Made by a program: the position numbers and the translations under genes
Notes under the pieces: model-generated
Database searches by the model: none
What the model was told of the DNA's origin: nothing
Seen by the model: only the letters and a program-made list of their open reading frames with translations
Shown here: positions 19,982-30,803 of the stretch, one piece after another
How positions within the stretch are numbered: the stretch's first letter is position 1
How the letters are laid out: every line of letters begins with the position of its first letter
Assembly: GCA_017448105.1 (NCBI GenBank)
Contig: JAFSMC010000001.1
Location: 62,001 to 126,000 of the forward strand
Reading direction: 5' to 3'
DNA from: a bacterium
GTDB lineage: Bacteria; Bacillota_I; Bacilli_A; Mycoplasmatales; Mycoplasmoidaceae
Length of the DNA: 64,000 nt

Positions 19982-21208
19982 TTTTGTTCGATATTTTAAA
20001 ACATATTTACAGTTTTTTGCTAAACCGCCAATTCCAGTTTCACGATAATCAGCTTTAAGATCATTACCAGTTTCATAAGCAATTTTAATTGTGTCATCAA
20101 TTTTAACCAATTGACGTTTATCTTTTAAGATATGCATAATTTCAGCACTATTAATAGCTCTTAGAGCATAAATAGCATTTCTTTGAATACATGGAACATA
20201 TGCACAACCACCAACAGCATCACAAGTTAAACCAATTAAATGTTGTAAGGCAGCTTCACCAGCTGCTTCAAACTCATCAATGTCAGCATGATAAGCAAGA
20301 ACAGAATACATTGCAGCAGCTAAACAACATGCCACACCAACTTCTGCTTGACAACCACCAGTTGCACCTGCAACAGAACCATTTTGTTTAATGGTTATAC
20401 CAATTAAAGCTGCAGCAGAAAGAGCTTCATAAATTTGTTGCTTTGTTGGATGAAATTGATCAACTGCTCATTTATACACTGCTGGTAAAACTCCTGCTGA
20501 ACCACATGTTGGGGCTGTTACAACCAAACCATATGTCACTGCTTCTTCATTAGTTGCCATAGCATATGCTGAAACTGTTTTAATTCTTTTAACAAAATCA
20601 GAATCACTTTTTGAAATAGAATCATAAACTTTCTTTGCACGGCGATCAAAAGCAACAATTCCAGACATTTTCCCTGTTTTTGATAAACCATGTTTAATGG
20701 TTTTTTCAAAAGCATAAATCATTTCTTCATATAATTTGATTAATTCTTCTTTAGGTTCGTGTTGACATAAAAATTGAAAGGGAGTTAGTTTTTTTTGCTT
20801 AATTATTTTCTTCATTTCAGCAAAATTTTTATATGGATAAACATTCTTAACAACTTTTTCGCCAGAAATACAAATTGTTCCTCCACCTATGGAAACAAAA
20901 CGACGATGAGCAATCAATTTTTTCTTTTTATCATAAACATCAACATCCATTGTATTTGGGTGTGGAGTTTGAGTTTTTGTATCAGCAATAATTTTATGAG
21001 GATATTTTGCAAATACTTCATTAACTGCTCGATCAAGTAAATGACCTTTATACGTTAAAGCAAAGGAACAATATAAAGTAATTTCCAAATAGCCTATACC
21101 TACTTTTTCATATTTTTCTAAAATATATTTACATGCTCTTGTTGGACCAATTGTATGACTTGATGAAGGTCCATGACCAATTTTAAATAATTCTTTAACT
21201 GAAAACAT
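19967..21208 (-). CDS. sdaA: Iron-sulfur L-serine dehydratase (single-chain)
   Basis: Deaminates L-serine to pyruvate and ammonia with a catalytic [4Fe-4S] cluster. The 413-aa chain fuses the beta domain, with substrate loop GPSSSHT at residues 13-19, to the alpha domain. The three expected cluster cysteines are C286 (GGCQAEVG), C329 (LTCD) and C340 (VPCIQRN), spaced 43 and 11 residues as in characterised enzymes. Start ATG 21208 has a GGAAGG site upstream. The gene begins 1 nt after the stop of a divergent paralog, so the pair is translationally coupled. Such enzymes are oxygen-sensitive. Confidence 0.95.
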
Positions 21209-21209
21209 A

Positions 21210-22475
21210 CTATTTGCCTTCCTTTTTTAATGCATATAGTGCATGTTGTTTAAAACAACCATGACCAATTAATTTATGTTTTTGCAAATTATCCATGCCA
21301 GTTTCATAAACAGCTTGAATAACATCATCAAGCTTACATAATTTTGGTGTTTGCATTAATGAATGATTTAAAACAGCAATTTCATAAGCTCGTAATGCAA
21401 ATGAAGCACAACGTTGAATGCATGGAATAATTGGTAATCAATGGCAAGAATCACAAGTAATACCTAGACTATGTTCAAGAGCCATTTCAAAAGCATTACC
21501 CATTTCAGAAATATTAGCATTATAGATAATATGAGAAATCAGAGCAGCAGTCATACCACAAGCAGTACCAATAACTCCACCACAACCAACAATATCTGAA
21601 GCAATTGATGCATTTTTAGAAAATAATGAACATAACAATCCAGCACCAACAAGACCATTAAATATCCTTTCTTGACTTGGTTTGTATTTATCAATAACAA
21701 ACTTTAAAGTTCCTCACAAAATACCAGTTGTTGAACATGTTGGTGAGCAAACTATTTTACTATTATTGCTAATATTTTCTTCACAAATAGCATAAACATA
21801 AGCACTAATTAATCGATTAATTGTTTCTGAACAAGATTCATTTTTTGGTTTAGTAGTTAAAATAGCTCTTGCTCTTCGTTTATAACAAATGCTAGCTTTA
21901 TTTTCAAATGTTAAATTTCCAGTTTTTTTTAAACCTGATGCAATTAAATTATTCATTACTTTTAAGCATTGTTTAAAATGTTTTACAATAATATCATTTT
22001 TTTCAAAGCTATTAACATATTTCAAAAAAGAAATATTTTTGTGTGTTAAAAAGTATTTTTCCATTTCAGCAAAATTTTGAAATGGATATTTTGGTTTTTT
22101 AGCAATGTCTGTAATTATATAGTTACCACCGCCTGTACCAATTACCCGATGAGTTATAGTTTGAGTTTTTTTCATTAAATTAATATTTACATCAAATGTA
22201 TATAGAGCACGAACAGCCGGTGGAGTGATTTTCACTGCTTTGATTCTTACCGGAACTTTTAATTCTTTAAAACCATCAATCATTACTCTTTTAAATTTAC
22301 AATCATTATGGTAATATTTTGCAAATTCATTGTATAAGCATATTTCAATACTATCGATTTTCTTAAAATCATTTAAAATCATTTTTTTGATTTCTTTGCA
22401 GGCTACATAAGGCATACAGTGTAAATCTGTATTTGGTCCATAGCCAATTTTATATACTTCAATAATTGATTTCAT
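21210..22475 (-). CDS. Divergent L-serine dehydratase paralog with altered substrate loop
   Basis: A 421-aa full-length paralog of the adjacent sdaA. It aligns from residue 1 (MKSIIEVYKIGYGP against MFSVKELFKIGHGP), which fixes the start at ATG 22475 with AAGGA 6 nt upstream. All three cluster cysteines are kept: C298 (VGCGG), C341 (ITCD) and C352 (IPCIQR), with the same 43/11 spacing. The serine-binding loop PSSSHT is replaced by PNTDLHC, and PTCGSAG by PTCSTTG. It may use another substrate or act as a partner subunit of SdaA. The two genes are separated by one base. Confidence 0.88.
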
Positions 22476-22795
22476 CCCCATTCCTTTTATTTTTTTTGAT
22501 TAATATTATCTACTTTTATTATTAACAAAAAAATATCTGATTTTAAATAAAGAAATTTTTAACAAGATAAATAAAGTATTTTTTGACTTAAAAATGGCAA
22601 ATATATATAAATATTTAAAGTTGAATATACTTAGTAATTTATTTTGTTTGTGCAAAATCGAATAGTAAATAAAAGATATGATACTGGAGCAAAATAGGAT
22701 CTAAATAATAAGCAATGAATAAATCAATTTTACAAAAGATAATTTAATTTTTATTACTACTAACCATAATAAAATGATAAGTTTCTTATTTCAGC
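22476..22795. other. 320-bp AT-rich spacer upstream of the serine dehydratase pair
   Basis: No ORF longer than about 23 codons and no RNA gene was recognised. It must hold the minus-strand promoter of the two serine dehydratase genes. A weak hairpin (about 22774-22792) after upp could end that operon. Base composition is markedly AT-rich. Confidence 0.5.
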
Positions 22796-23431
22796 CTACT
22801 TAGTACCAAAAATTCTATCACCAGCATCACCAAGACCTGGAACAATATAACAATCTTTATTTAAACATTTATCAATTGCTGCTGTGTAAATTTCTACATC
22901 TGGATGATGCTTTTGAACATATTCAATTCCTTCTGGACAACTAACAATACAACAGAATTTAATTGATTTTGGTTTTTGTTTTTTAATTAAGTTTAAAGCT
23001 AAAGCAGCAGAATGACCAGAAGCTAACATTGGATCTAATAAAAACACTACACCACCTTTAGTAGTTAAAGGATATTTTTCATAATATTTAACTGGTTGTT
23101 TAGTCCTAGGCTGTCTAAATAACCCTATATGACCAATTCTAGCAAATGGAAGCATTTCTTTAAAAGCTTCTTCCATACCTAAACCAGCTCTTAAAATAGG
23201 GATTAAAATAACCTTATCACGATTTTTCTTAGCAATAGTTTTTTGAAGGGGTGTTTCAACTGATACATTTCTAGTTTCTAAATGTTTAGAAGCTTCATAA
23301 GCAATAAAGTAGCTTAAGCACTTTAAACAACTCCTAAATAAAGTTGAATTAGTTTGCTTATCACGCATAATTGCTAATTGATGTTCAATTGTTGGATGAT
23401 TAACAAGTTTAACTTTTTTAAGTATTTTCAT
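22796..23431 (-). CDS. upp: Uracil phosphoribosyltransferase
   Basis: Pyrimidine salvage enzyme that makes UMP from uracil and PRPP. The 211-aa protein has PILRAGLGM, the PRPP-binding DPMLASGHSA (usually DPMLATGGSA) and the C-terminal uracil-binding GLGDAGDRIFGTK. Length is normal. It is the last gene of the sua5/BMP/ABC importer cluster, starting 4 nt after the permease stop. This indicates that the importer handles nucleosides or bases, including pyrimidines. PRPP would come from prs at 57.5 kb. Confidence 0.97.
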   Translation of the reverse strand: MKILKKVKLVNHPTIEHQLAIMRDKQTNSTLFRSCLKCLSYFIAYEASKHLETRNVSVETPLQKTIAKKNRDKVILIPILRAGLGMEEAFKEMLPFARIGHIGLFRQPRTKQPVKYYEKYPLTTKGGVVFLLDPMLASGHSAALALNLIKKQKPKSIKFCCIVSCPEGIEYVQKHHPDVEIYTAAIDKCLNKDCYIVPGLGDAGDRIFGTK

Positions 23432-23435
23432 TTAT

Positions 23436-24380
23436 CTACCTTTTTTCTTTAGAGAATGGAATACCACTATGAGCTGGTGGTAAAATGTTCTTACTACTAA
23501 ATAATAACACACCTAAAGTAATTACATATGGAAGACTAAAGACAATCATTGGATCAACACCAATTCTTGTAAAGACTGAAGAGTTTGCCCCAGCATTTAA
23601 AACTGCAAAGACTAAACTAAAGACACCAATTCATGGAATTTTTCATCCCCCAGTAATTAAAATAGCTAATGCCAAATAACCCATTGATTGTACAGAACCA
23701 CTAAACATTTGCATTCTAAATAAACAAATTGCACCCGCTAACCCTGCTAAAGCTCCAGAAATTAACACTCCAATTCATTGGTATTTAAACACTGAAATCC
23801 CTTGAGTATCAACGGCATTAGGGTTTTCACCTACTGCTCGATAACGCAAACCAGTTTTTGTTTTATTAATTATTATTCAAATTGCTACACAAATTAAGAC
23901 ACAAATAACAGTAAGAATAATAGTAGTACCATACAATCCTGACCCTTTAGTAACATCAAGGCTTGACACAAATCCACATCGTATACGACTTAGACCAGCA
24001 GTTGGGAATAAACTATGAGCTAATGGTTCATTTAAGAAAGCAGCTAAAGCTGCACCTACTAAGTTAATTGCTGTACCAGAAATAATATGGTTAGCTCTTA
24101 AGTTAATACAGACAAAAGCATGCATTGCTCCAATAAAAGTGGTAGCAATCATTGTTAGAATTAAGGCAATAAAAATTCCCCCAAAACCTAGATGGGAAAG
24201 ACCTACAACATCAGAAGCTAATATTCCGAAGAATAATGCCCCCATGCACATCATTCCATCAATTCCGATGTTAACAATCCCTACTTTTTCAGACATATAC
24301 CCTGAAATAGAACCAATTAATAAAATGATTCCAAACAATAAGGTACTATCTAATAATGATGCTAAATCTCCAATAATCAT
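23436..24380 (-). CDS. Nucleoside ABC transporter permease 2 (NupQ/MG121-like)
   Basis: Hydrophobic 314-aa permease of the BPD_transp_2 class with about 8-9 membrane segments. The signature GYMSEKVGIVNIGIDGMM near residues 28-45 and GENPNAVDTQGI near residue 200 are typical of BmpA-linked nucleoside importers. ATG 24380 is preceded by a strong GGAGGG Shine-Dalgarno. It follows the longer permease by 13 nt, and its 3' end is 4 nt from upp. TGA codons encode several Trp. Confidence 0.93.
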
Positions 24381-24393
24381 TTTCTTTCCCTCC

Positions 24394-26277
24394 TTATTTT
24401 GCCCCTACAAGCAAACCATCACTACTTTGGTCAACTCTTGAAACATAAAAACGTTTAATTTTTTGTCAATAGGTTGTTTTAGCAAAAATAGTTGGCATTT
24501 TGATTTTTTTAAGTTCTTTTCTAACACAATCGAAATAAATTTGTGGAATTAAATTTTCATCATAACGAATTTCTAGTTTATCTAACGAGCAGTAACGGTC
24601 ATTTTTTAAACCTTGGTAAGCTTTATCGTAAAAATTATCAATTTCTTTGATAGCGGTAAAAAAAGCAAGATAGAAAGCGTGTTTAATAGCTTTTAACTCT
24701 TGTTTTGAAGCAATATGTTGAATACCAAAATTATCACTAAATCATTTGCTTGTTTTTTCATATGCTTCTTTTTGAATCATATTAGTTTTAATCGCAGCAA
24801 TACGACCGGTATGATTAATTCTTAAGTTTTGCAATTTATTAAGATGTTGATTTTGTCTTAATTGTATTTCAGATAATTTTCTGACTTTAGATAATCATCA
24901 GAAACATATTTTGTTTCTAATAGTAGCAAAGTAACCTTGAATTTTGTTTAAACAAGAAACCTTTAGCGTTCCTTTTGTTTTAGTCAAACTTAAATATGAA
25001 ACATAATTTTTATCTAACAACATCAGTTGTTCATTACCAATATCAATAAGGATAATCTTTGATAAATTGTGATTGTTTTTAACTACTGAATATTTCTTAC
25101 CTTTAAAAACCTTAATTGCTAATCAATAAGGTTTTATATTCATAAATAAACTAATTGCTGCTGCACCATAAACTACAATTCCAAAAATAACTAATGGAAT
25201 ATTAGGATCAATACCTTTTTCACTATTTAAAGCCGTAGCACTTTCTTGAATTAAAGCAAAGAAGTAAGCAATTGGTACACAAGCAATTGGATTATTCATA
25301 GCAATTAAACCAACGGCAATGCCATTAAATCCTTCTTGTGGAATAGATTTAGCTACAGCTGTTATTGGCATTTGGGTACTGTAACCACAATAAACCATGC
25401 AGCCTAAAACTCCAGCTAAAATACCTGAAATAGCCATTGCACTAATAACATTTAATTTAACATTGTAACCATTAGCAATTGAAGCAGTTTTGCTTAAGCC
25501 GGTAGCAACTTGTTTTTTTCCTGCTACAGTAAATTTCAAGAATAAACTAACACAAACAATGCAAATGAAAGTTAAAATTAAAATCGCAATAAAAGGTTGA
25601 CCATTAATACTAAAAGTATCTCCTATATCTAAAGATTTTGTACATATGAACGAATCATCAGGTTTTATAATTGGATTTTGTGAACTATCTTTTCAACCTA
25701 AAAGCATGATACCAATGAAATAAATAAATCAATTCAGCATAATTGAACTAACAACTTCATTAACATTCAAAAATACTTTCATGGCTCCAATTGCAACAGC
25801 AACAATAGTTGCTGCACCAATTGCAACAAGTAACATAACTACTTGACTTAAACCGGTAGGTAGACCTAATTTATGAGCAACAAATGTTGCAGCAATAGCA
25901 CCAGCAAACATTTGCCCTGACACGCCCATATTAAATAAACCAGCTTTAAAAGCGACAATAAAGGCTAGAGCTGAAACAATTAAAATCCCCATAATACTAA
26001 AGACTTGGTTAAAGATTCTTATTTTATCAGCACTACTAGATACATCAAGAGCAAGCCCATCAATTAAAAGTGTTTTTCAAATAAATTTGTAATTTTTTGC
26101 ATAATCTTCTGGGTTTCATTGTCGGCAAGAAACAATAAAAGCAATAGTAGTAGCTAATAGTAAAGCAAGAGCAATTGCTAGAATAGTAGAAATAATTTTC
26201 TTAGTTGTTAACAGTCTTGAGTTAGAAAATTTAGCTTTTTCTAAAAAATATGAAAAAGCAGGACATTTATTATGCAT
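24394..26277 (-). CDS. Nucleoside ABC transporter permease 1 with long C-terminal extension
   Basis: A 627-aa protein. Residues about 25-385 form a BPD_transp_2 permease. They begin with a basic cytoplasmic end, carry a long first loop, FKAGLFNMGVSGQMFAG, and IPQEGFNGIAVGLIA near the end. Residues 386-627 are a soluble, Lys/Gln-rich extension without transmembrane segments or a recognisable motif. This is clearly longer than related permeases as I remember them. Start ATG 26277 overlaps the ATPase stop by 8 nt, with GGGAGG 6 nt upstream. The extension may be regulatory or may bind a partner in the cytosol. Confidence 0.88.
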
Positions 26278-27871
26278 ATTGTACCTCCCTATTACCCTTA
26301 TTAGTTTGTTTGGTCACAGCTCGTGACAAATATTGACCAATAATTTGACGGTTAGTTTTAGTTTTTATTGCTTCATAAACAATCTCACCGTGATCCATAA
26401 CTAAAATACGACTAGCAATTTTTAAGATTTCATCTAATTCATAAGAAATGAGAATAACACCTTTACCCTTTTTAGCTTCAGCTAAAATAAGTTCATGAAT
26501 ACTATTAATTGCTCCAACATCAAGACCACGAGTTGGTTGCACTAAAACAATTAAAGAGTGGTTTTTTGACATTTCTCTTGCCACAACCACTTTTTGTTGG
26601 TTACCACCAGATAAAGAACGCATTTTATTTCTACCTTGGTTGGCACCTAAAATATTAAATTTTGAACAAAGGTCAATAGCATTCAAACTAATTTCTCTTA
26701 GTCTTAAGAAACCAAATTTAGAAAATAACTTATTATCAATTTGGTTAGAAACTAAGTTGTAAGCTACAGATTCATCAAGCACACAACCATATTTGTGTCT
26801 ATCTTCTGGAACATGACTTAAACCAAGATTAGAAATAGTTTTAGGAGAGCAATGGGTAATATCAATATCTACCCCACTAACTTTAAAAGTGATCTTACCA
26901 CCTTTAACTTTTTGTAATCCTGCTAAAGCTAAAGCTAATTCAGTTTGACCATTGCCTTCAATTCCAGCAATCCCTAAAATTTCGCCTGGATTAACATGAA
27001 AAGATAAATTCTTAACTGCTGTTAATTTTGGTTCATTATGTCTTGCTAAGTGAAGATTTTCTACTTTTAAAAGTGTTTCTGAAGTAACAGCAAAAGATTG
27101 TAAATTTGGTTTTTCAATAACTTTTGTTCCTACCATTAATTCAGTAATTTTGCTTTGAGAAACATCTTTCATGTTATAAGTACCAACTGTTTTGCCTTTT
27201 CTTAGAATGGTTACACGGTCAGCAACTTGTTCAACTTCATTTAATTTATGTGTAATTAAAATGATAGTTTTACCTTCTTTTTTCAAAACTCGTAACATTT
27301 GTAAAAAACCAGTAATTTCATCATCAGATAAAATTGCGGTTGGTTCATCAAAAATCAAAATATCTGATTGACGATATAACAATTTAATAATTTCTGTTCT
27401 TTGTTGTTGACCAACTGAAACAAGAGAAGTTTTCATATTTAAATCAATATGAAAATTGTATGTTTGACAAATTTTTTTAATTTTTTCTATAGAAGTTTTA
27501 TAGTCAAGGAAGCCACCACGTTTAGTTGATTCAGCTCCCAAAATAATGTTATCTAATAAAGAAAAAACTTGAACTAATTTAAAGTGTTGGTGAACCATAC
27601 CAAGACCAGCTTTGTTAGCTTCCATGGCATTTTTAAAGTTAACTTTTTTACCTTTAACATAGACATCACCACTATCTTGTTTATACAAACCAAATAGAAT
27701 AGACATTAAGGTAGATTTACCAGCACCATTTTCACCACATATGGCATGAATTTCGTTATATTTAACTGCCATATTAACTTTTTCATTAGCAATAATCTTA
27801 CCACCTAAAAAAGTTTTGGTAATATTCTTTAATTCTATAGCATATTGCGAAGACATATTTTTTTGTACCAT
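26270..27871 (-). CDS. Nucleoside ABC transporter ATPase (duplicated ABC domains)
   Basis: A 533-aa protein with two ABC modules, as in NupO/MG119-type and monosaccharide-type ATPases. The first has Walker A GENGAGKS, signature VSVGQQQR and Walker B ILIFDEPTA. The second has the degenerate GIEGNGQTE, signature LSGGNQQKVVVAREM and LIVLVQPTRGLDVGA. The canonical second-domain Walker A is therefore altered, as is usual for this family. AAGGAG precedes ATG 27871. It energises uptake through the two permeases encoded next to it. Confidence 0.94.
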   Translation of the reverse strand: MVQKNMSSQYAIELKNITKTFLGGKIIANEKVNMAVKYNEIHAICGENGAGKSTLMSILFGLYKQDSGDVYVKGKKVNFKNAMEANKAGLGMVHQHFKLVQVFSLLDNIILGAESTKRGGFLDYKTSIEKIKKICQTYNFHIDLNMKTSLVSVGQQQRTEIIKLLYRQSDILIFDEPTAILSDDEITGFLQMLRVLKKEGKTIILITHKLNEVEQVADRVTILRKGKTVGTYNMKDVSQSKITELMVGTKVIEKPNLQSFAVTSETLLKVENLHLARHNEPKLTAVKNLSFHVNPGEILGIAGIEGNGQTELALALAGLQKVKGGKITFKVSGVDIDITHCSPKTISNLGLSHVPEDRHKYGCVLDESVAYNLVSNQIDNKLFSKFGFLRLREISLNAIDLCSKFNILGANQGRNKMRSLSGGNQQKVVVAREMSKNHSLIVLVQPTRGLDVGAINSIHELILAEAKKGKGVILISYELDEILKIASRILVMDHGEIVYEAIKTKTNRQIIGQYLSRAVTKQTNKGNREVQYA

Positions 27872-27886
27872 AGCTTTTCTCCTTTT

Positions 27887-29992
27887 CTAACTAATGAAAT
27901 ACATATTGTCATCTATTCATTGTAAAATAGAAGAGTGGCCAGCATTGATGGCTTCAGTTTTTTTAAAATTAATTCCATATTCATCTTCATCTAGGATTTC
28001 ACCAAGAAACTCACTATACATTGCATAATGGTTCATTAAAGAAATAGAGATCTTGCTAGCTCCTTCAGCACCAGTTGGTACTGTTGCTAATTCTTCAAAC
28101 TTAGCATTATAGAAAGGATCTTCATTATCAAGATGAATATTATGAAGTTCTAGAAAAGCATGTTTATCTTTACCTTGCCAAATATCACCAAACGGTTTTG
28201 AGTTGCCATTATTATCCTCTAATTCTAAATATTGCAAAATTGTCGCAAGGTAGTATCATCCAGCTTCAGATATTCCACAGCCACCATTAAGTAAGTTTCC
28301 GTTAGTAACATAACCAATTGAACAAATAGATCTTTTTGGATCAGGTTCATTTTCATTATTTTTTTTACTAATATCTCAATTTAAATCTTGAGTGAAAAGT
28401 TCACTTTGTTTTTGAGCAAAATAACTAATATTTTTAGTAGCAGAGAATTTAAAAATTCCATTTCTAATCTTTGGATCTATTGCTTCTGGCTCTTTAGTTT
28501 TAATTGGTGACGAATTATTAGTTTGGAAATCTGACAATTCCATTGCAGAGTCAACACCAATAATAATACAATTAGAAGAACGTGATTTGATTTCCTGAGC
28601 AGTATCTGCACCTTGTGGACCAGCAACACAAATAATAGCAGAAGCTTGTCTATTCAATAACTCTCGGCTTATTCCTAATGCATCACCTTGAACAAATGAA
28701 CCTGTAAAGTAAGCATTAGTTTTATCAAGAGAAATGATTTGAACACATAAATCATGCATGATTTTTTCTTTGATTTCTTCAGTTTTTTCTCTTGAATTTG
28801 GATATTTGTCATTAACAAATTTAACTAAGTCCGGGAAATTTTCATTAGTTGATTTATCACCTTCAAGGACCTTGTCAACAAGATTAGGTAAAATATGATT
28901 GTTATACAATTCAACACCACGTTGAATGCCACCCATAAAGATTCTAACAGTTGGAAGATTGATTCCACCATATGCACCAATTGATAATGGACGTGCTTCA
29001 CTATAATAAATATCAATGTTTTTTAAGAAAAAACAACAAGTTGCTAAAGCACATAAGAAAGCAGATTGGTCAGCGCGGAATAAGCTTGAAGAAATATGTT
29101 GGTTGTTTGGAACACTACCATCATACAAAAATATTGCTGAACTATCTATACTACCACTCATTTGGTTGTAATATTGATTATTCTTTGAATCTTTGACAAT
29201 GTTATTGTAAGTACTTAAAGGTGAAGCGTGGTTATAACCCACAAGATGCAATAGATACGGGTAATCAGGAGTAGAACCGGGATCCCTTTCCTTATCATCA
29301 GAAGATGGAGAAACCGAATCTTCATATGCAACTTTTAGACCTTCTGGAGTATCTTGAAGTGGTTTTTGTACATAAGCAATATTTTGGGAAATTTCTGTAA
29401 CAACACTATTAGTAGGAGCATTGATGTCTTCATCATATATTCCTTCAACTCATTTACCATCTTTGTACTTCATACCACCGTGGATATAACGAATAATACC
29501 AGTATATAGTGATTGATTGAAAGAGTGGTCTAGAGCAGTATGGTCTTTACCATCAATAACGACTGTACTAATTTTATAACGTTCATTCATAATTTTATAG
29601 ACAAAGTCTTGGGTAGGATCAAGCTTAGATCATGACTCATCAGAACCATCATAATATTTAGTGCCAACCTTACTACCATTTTCTGCTTTGTTAAAAAACG
29701 GTTGGTGTATTTTAGAACGTGATTCTGCTGTCGCAGATTTGGAAGTTGGAGCTGAAACAAAATCTTCTATACCTACCACATTCCACATTGAAGGCGAATT
29801 TTGATCAGCATAACTATTTTCTTTTGAAGCAAGTAAACGTTTAGTTTGATCAGACAAATTGATGTAGTCCATTTTGAAACTAGTAGCTGAAATACCAAAA
29901 ACCACCCCAAAACTAAGAGTAATTAATGATACACCAGCAATTATCTTAAGTGGCAGATTAGCTTTTTTTAATATTTTTTTAATTTTTTCCAT
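27887..29992 (-). CDS. BMP/PnrA-family substrate-binding protein, oversized and lacking a lipobox
   Basis: A 701-aa extracellular binding protein for the nucleoside importer. The N-terminus has a basic stretch and one hydrophobic segment (residues about 16-37, ending FGISATSF) but no cysteine lipobox. It is therefore either an uncleaved membrane anchor or a type-I signal. BMP-type motifs occur late in the chain: ICVAGPQGADTAQEI, CIIIGVDSAMEL and a GCGISEAGW region before the ATG-distal end. The size is about twice the usual 330-380 aa, with a long insertion in the first half. It starts 2 nt after sua5, with AAGGAG inside that gene. Confidence 0.85.
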
Positions 29993-29994
29993 GG

Positions 29995-30555
29995 TTATCT
30001 CCTTGCTTGATCAATTTCTTGTAAAATTTTATTCCCATCTATTACTCCTTGTCTTAAAATAATCATTCGATCTAAATCAACAATTGTTGATGGCAAAGCA
30101 CTAAACCCCGCTTGTTGTTCATTATCATCTACAAAACAAACAACATTACTATATTTGCCAAAGACATCTATTGCTTCTTGCAAATTATTAATTGGAGTTT
30201 TGCCTGAAATATTGGCACTTGAAGAAAACAATGGTCCAACTTGATTAATTAAATCAAGAATCAGATCATTATTAGGAATACGATAAGCTTGTTTCTTAAA
30301 AACAAAAGTTAAAGCTCCAGGTAAGTATTTGTCTAAAATTTGGATATAGTTTTTATCTAAATTATTAATCTGGAACAAGTTATTAACAAATTTAACAAGT
30401 TTTTTAGATTTTTTTCTTTTCTTAATTTTGTAGATTAAGGAATCATCTAAACTAACAACACCCCAAACGGTGTCAGTAGGCAAAACAATGCATTTATTGT
30501 TTTTTAGCTCAAAAGCAATTTCATCAATTTGATTGTTAGTATAAATTTGAAGCAT
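29995..30555 (-). CDS. Threonylcarbamoyl-AMP synthase (Sua5/YrdC family)
   Basis: Makes threonylcarbamoyl-AMP for the universal t6A37 tRNA modification. The 186-aa protein has the core YrdC motifs: VLPTDTVWGV, the basic KKRKKSK patch, LPGALTFVF, and the SSSANISG loop. It lacks the C-terminal Sua5 domain and is shorter than TsaC1-type proteins only by surface loops. The first ATG (30555) is used; a TTG 18 nt upstream is a weaker option. It heads the nucleoside importer operon, with no evident functional link. Confidence 0.9.
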   Translation of the reverse strand: MLQIYTNNQIDEIAFELKNNKCIVLPTDTVWGVVSLDDSLIYKIKKRKKSKKLVKFVNNLFQINNLDKNYIQILDKYLPGALTFVFKKQAYRIPNNDLILDLINQVGPLFSSSANISGKTPINNLQEAIDVFGKYSNVVCFVDDNEQQAGFSALPSTIVDLDRMIILRQGVIDGNKILQEIDQARR

Positions 30556-30739
30556 TGCTATATTTAATATCAATATTGTATATATACAGAATAATTTTTT
30601 CTCACTTTTTTGTTTTTTTTAAAATAACTCTACTTAAAAATGATTAAAAAAGATGTAAAAAATATTCATTTTTTAAAAATGCTTTAGTTAAAATTCTGAT
30701 TTTAAAGAACTGACAACAGTCACGATAAATAAAAGTAAG

Positions 30740-30772
30740 TATAATTTAAAAGTAATTGTTTTAAACAATTAC
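30740..30772 (+). promoter_or_regulatory. rny promoter -10 followed by a perfect 10-bp dyad
   Basis: TATAAT at 30740-30745 is followed by GTAATTGTTT-T-AAACAATTAC (30752-30772), a perfect inverted repeat at or just past the predicted transcription start of rny. No T-run follows, so it is not a simple terminator. It would form a 5'-end hairpin in the mRNA or act as an operator. Confidence 0.5.
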
Positions 30773-30803
30773 ACTATATAAATAAAAAATTTTTAAACTA
30801 AAT

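Noticed and set aside
22594-22665. Possible 23-codon ORF in the 320-bp spacer
   Set aside because: Too short, no ribosome site, and no operon context.
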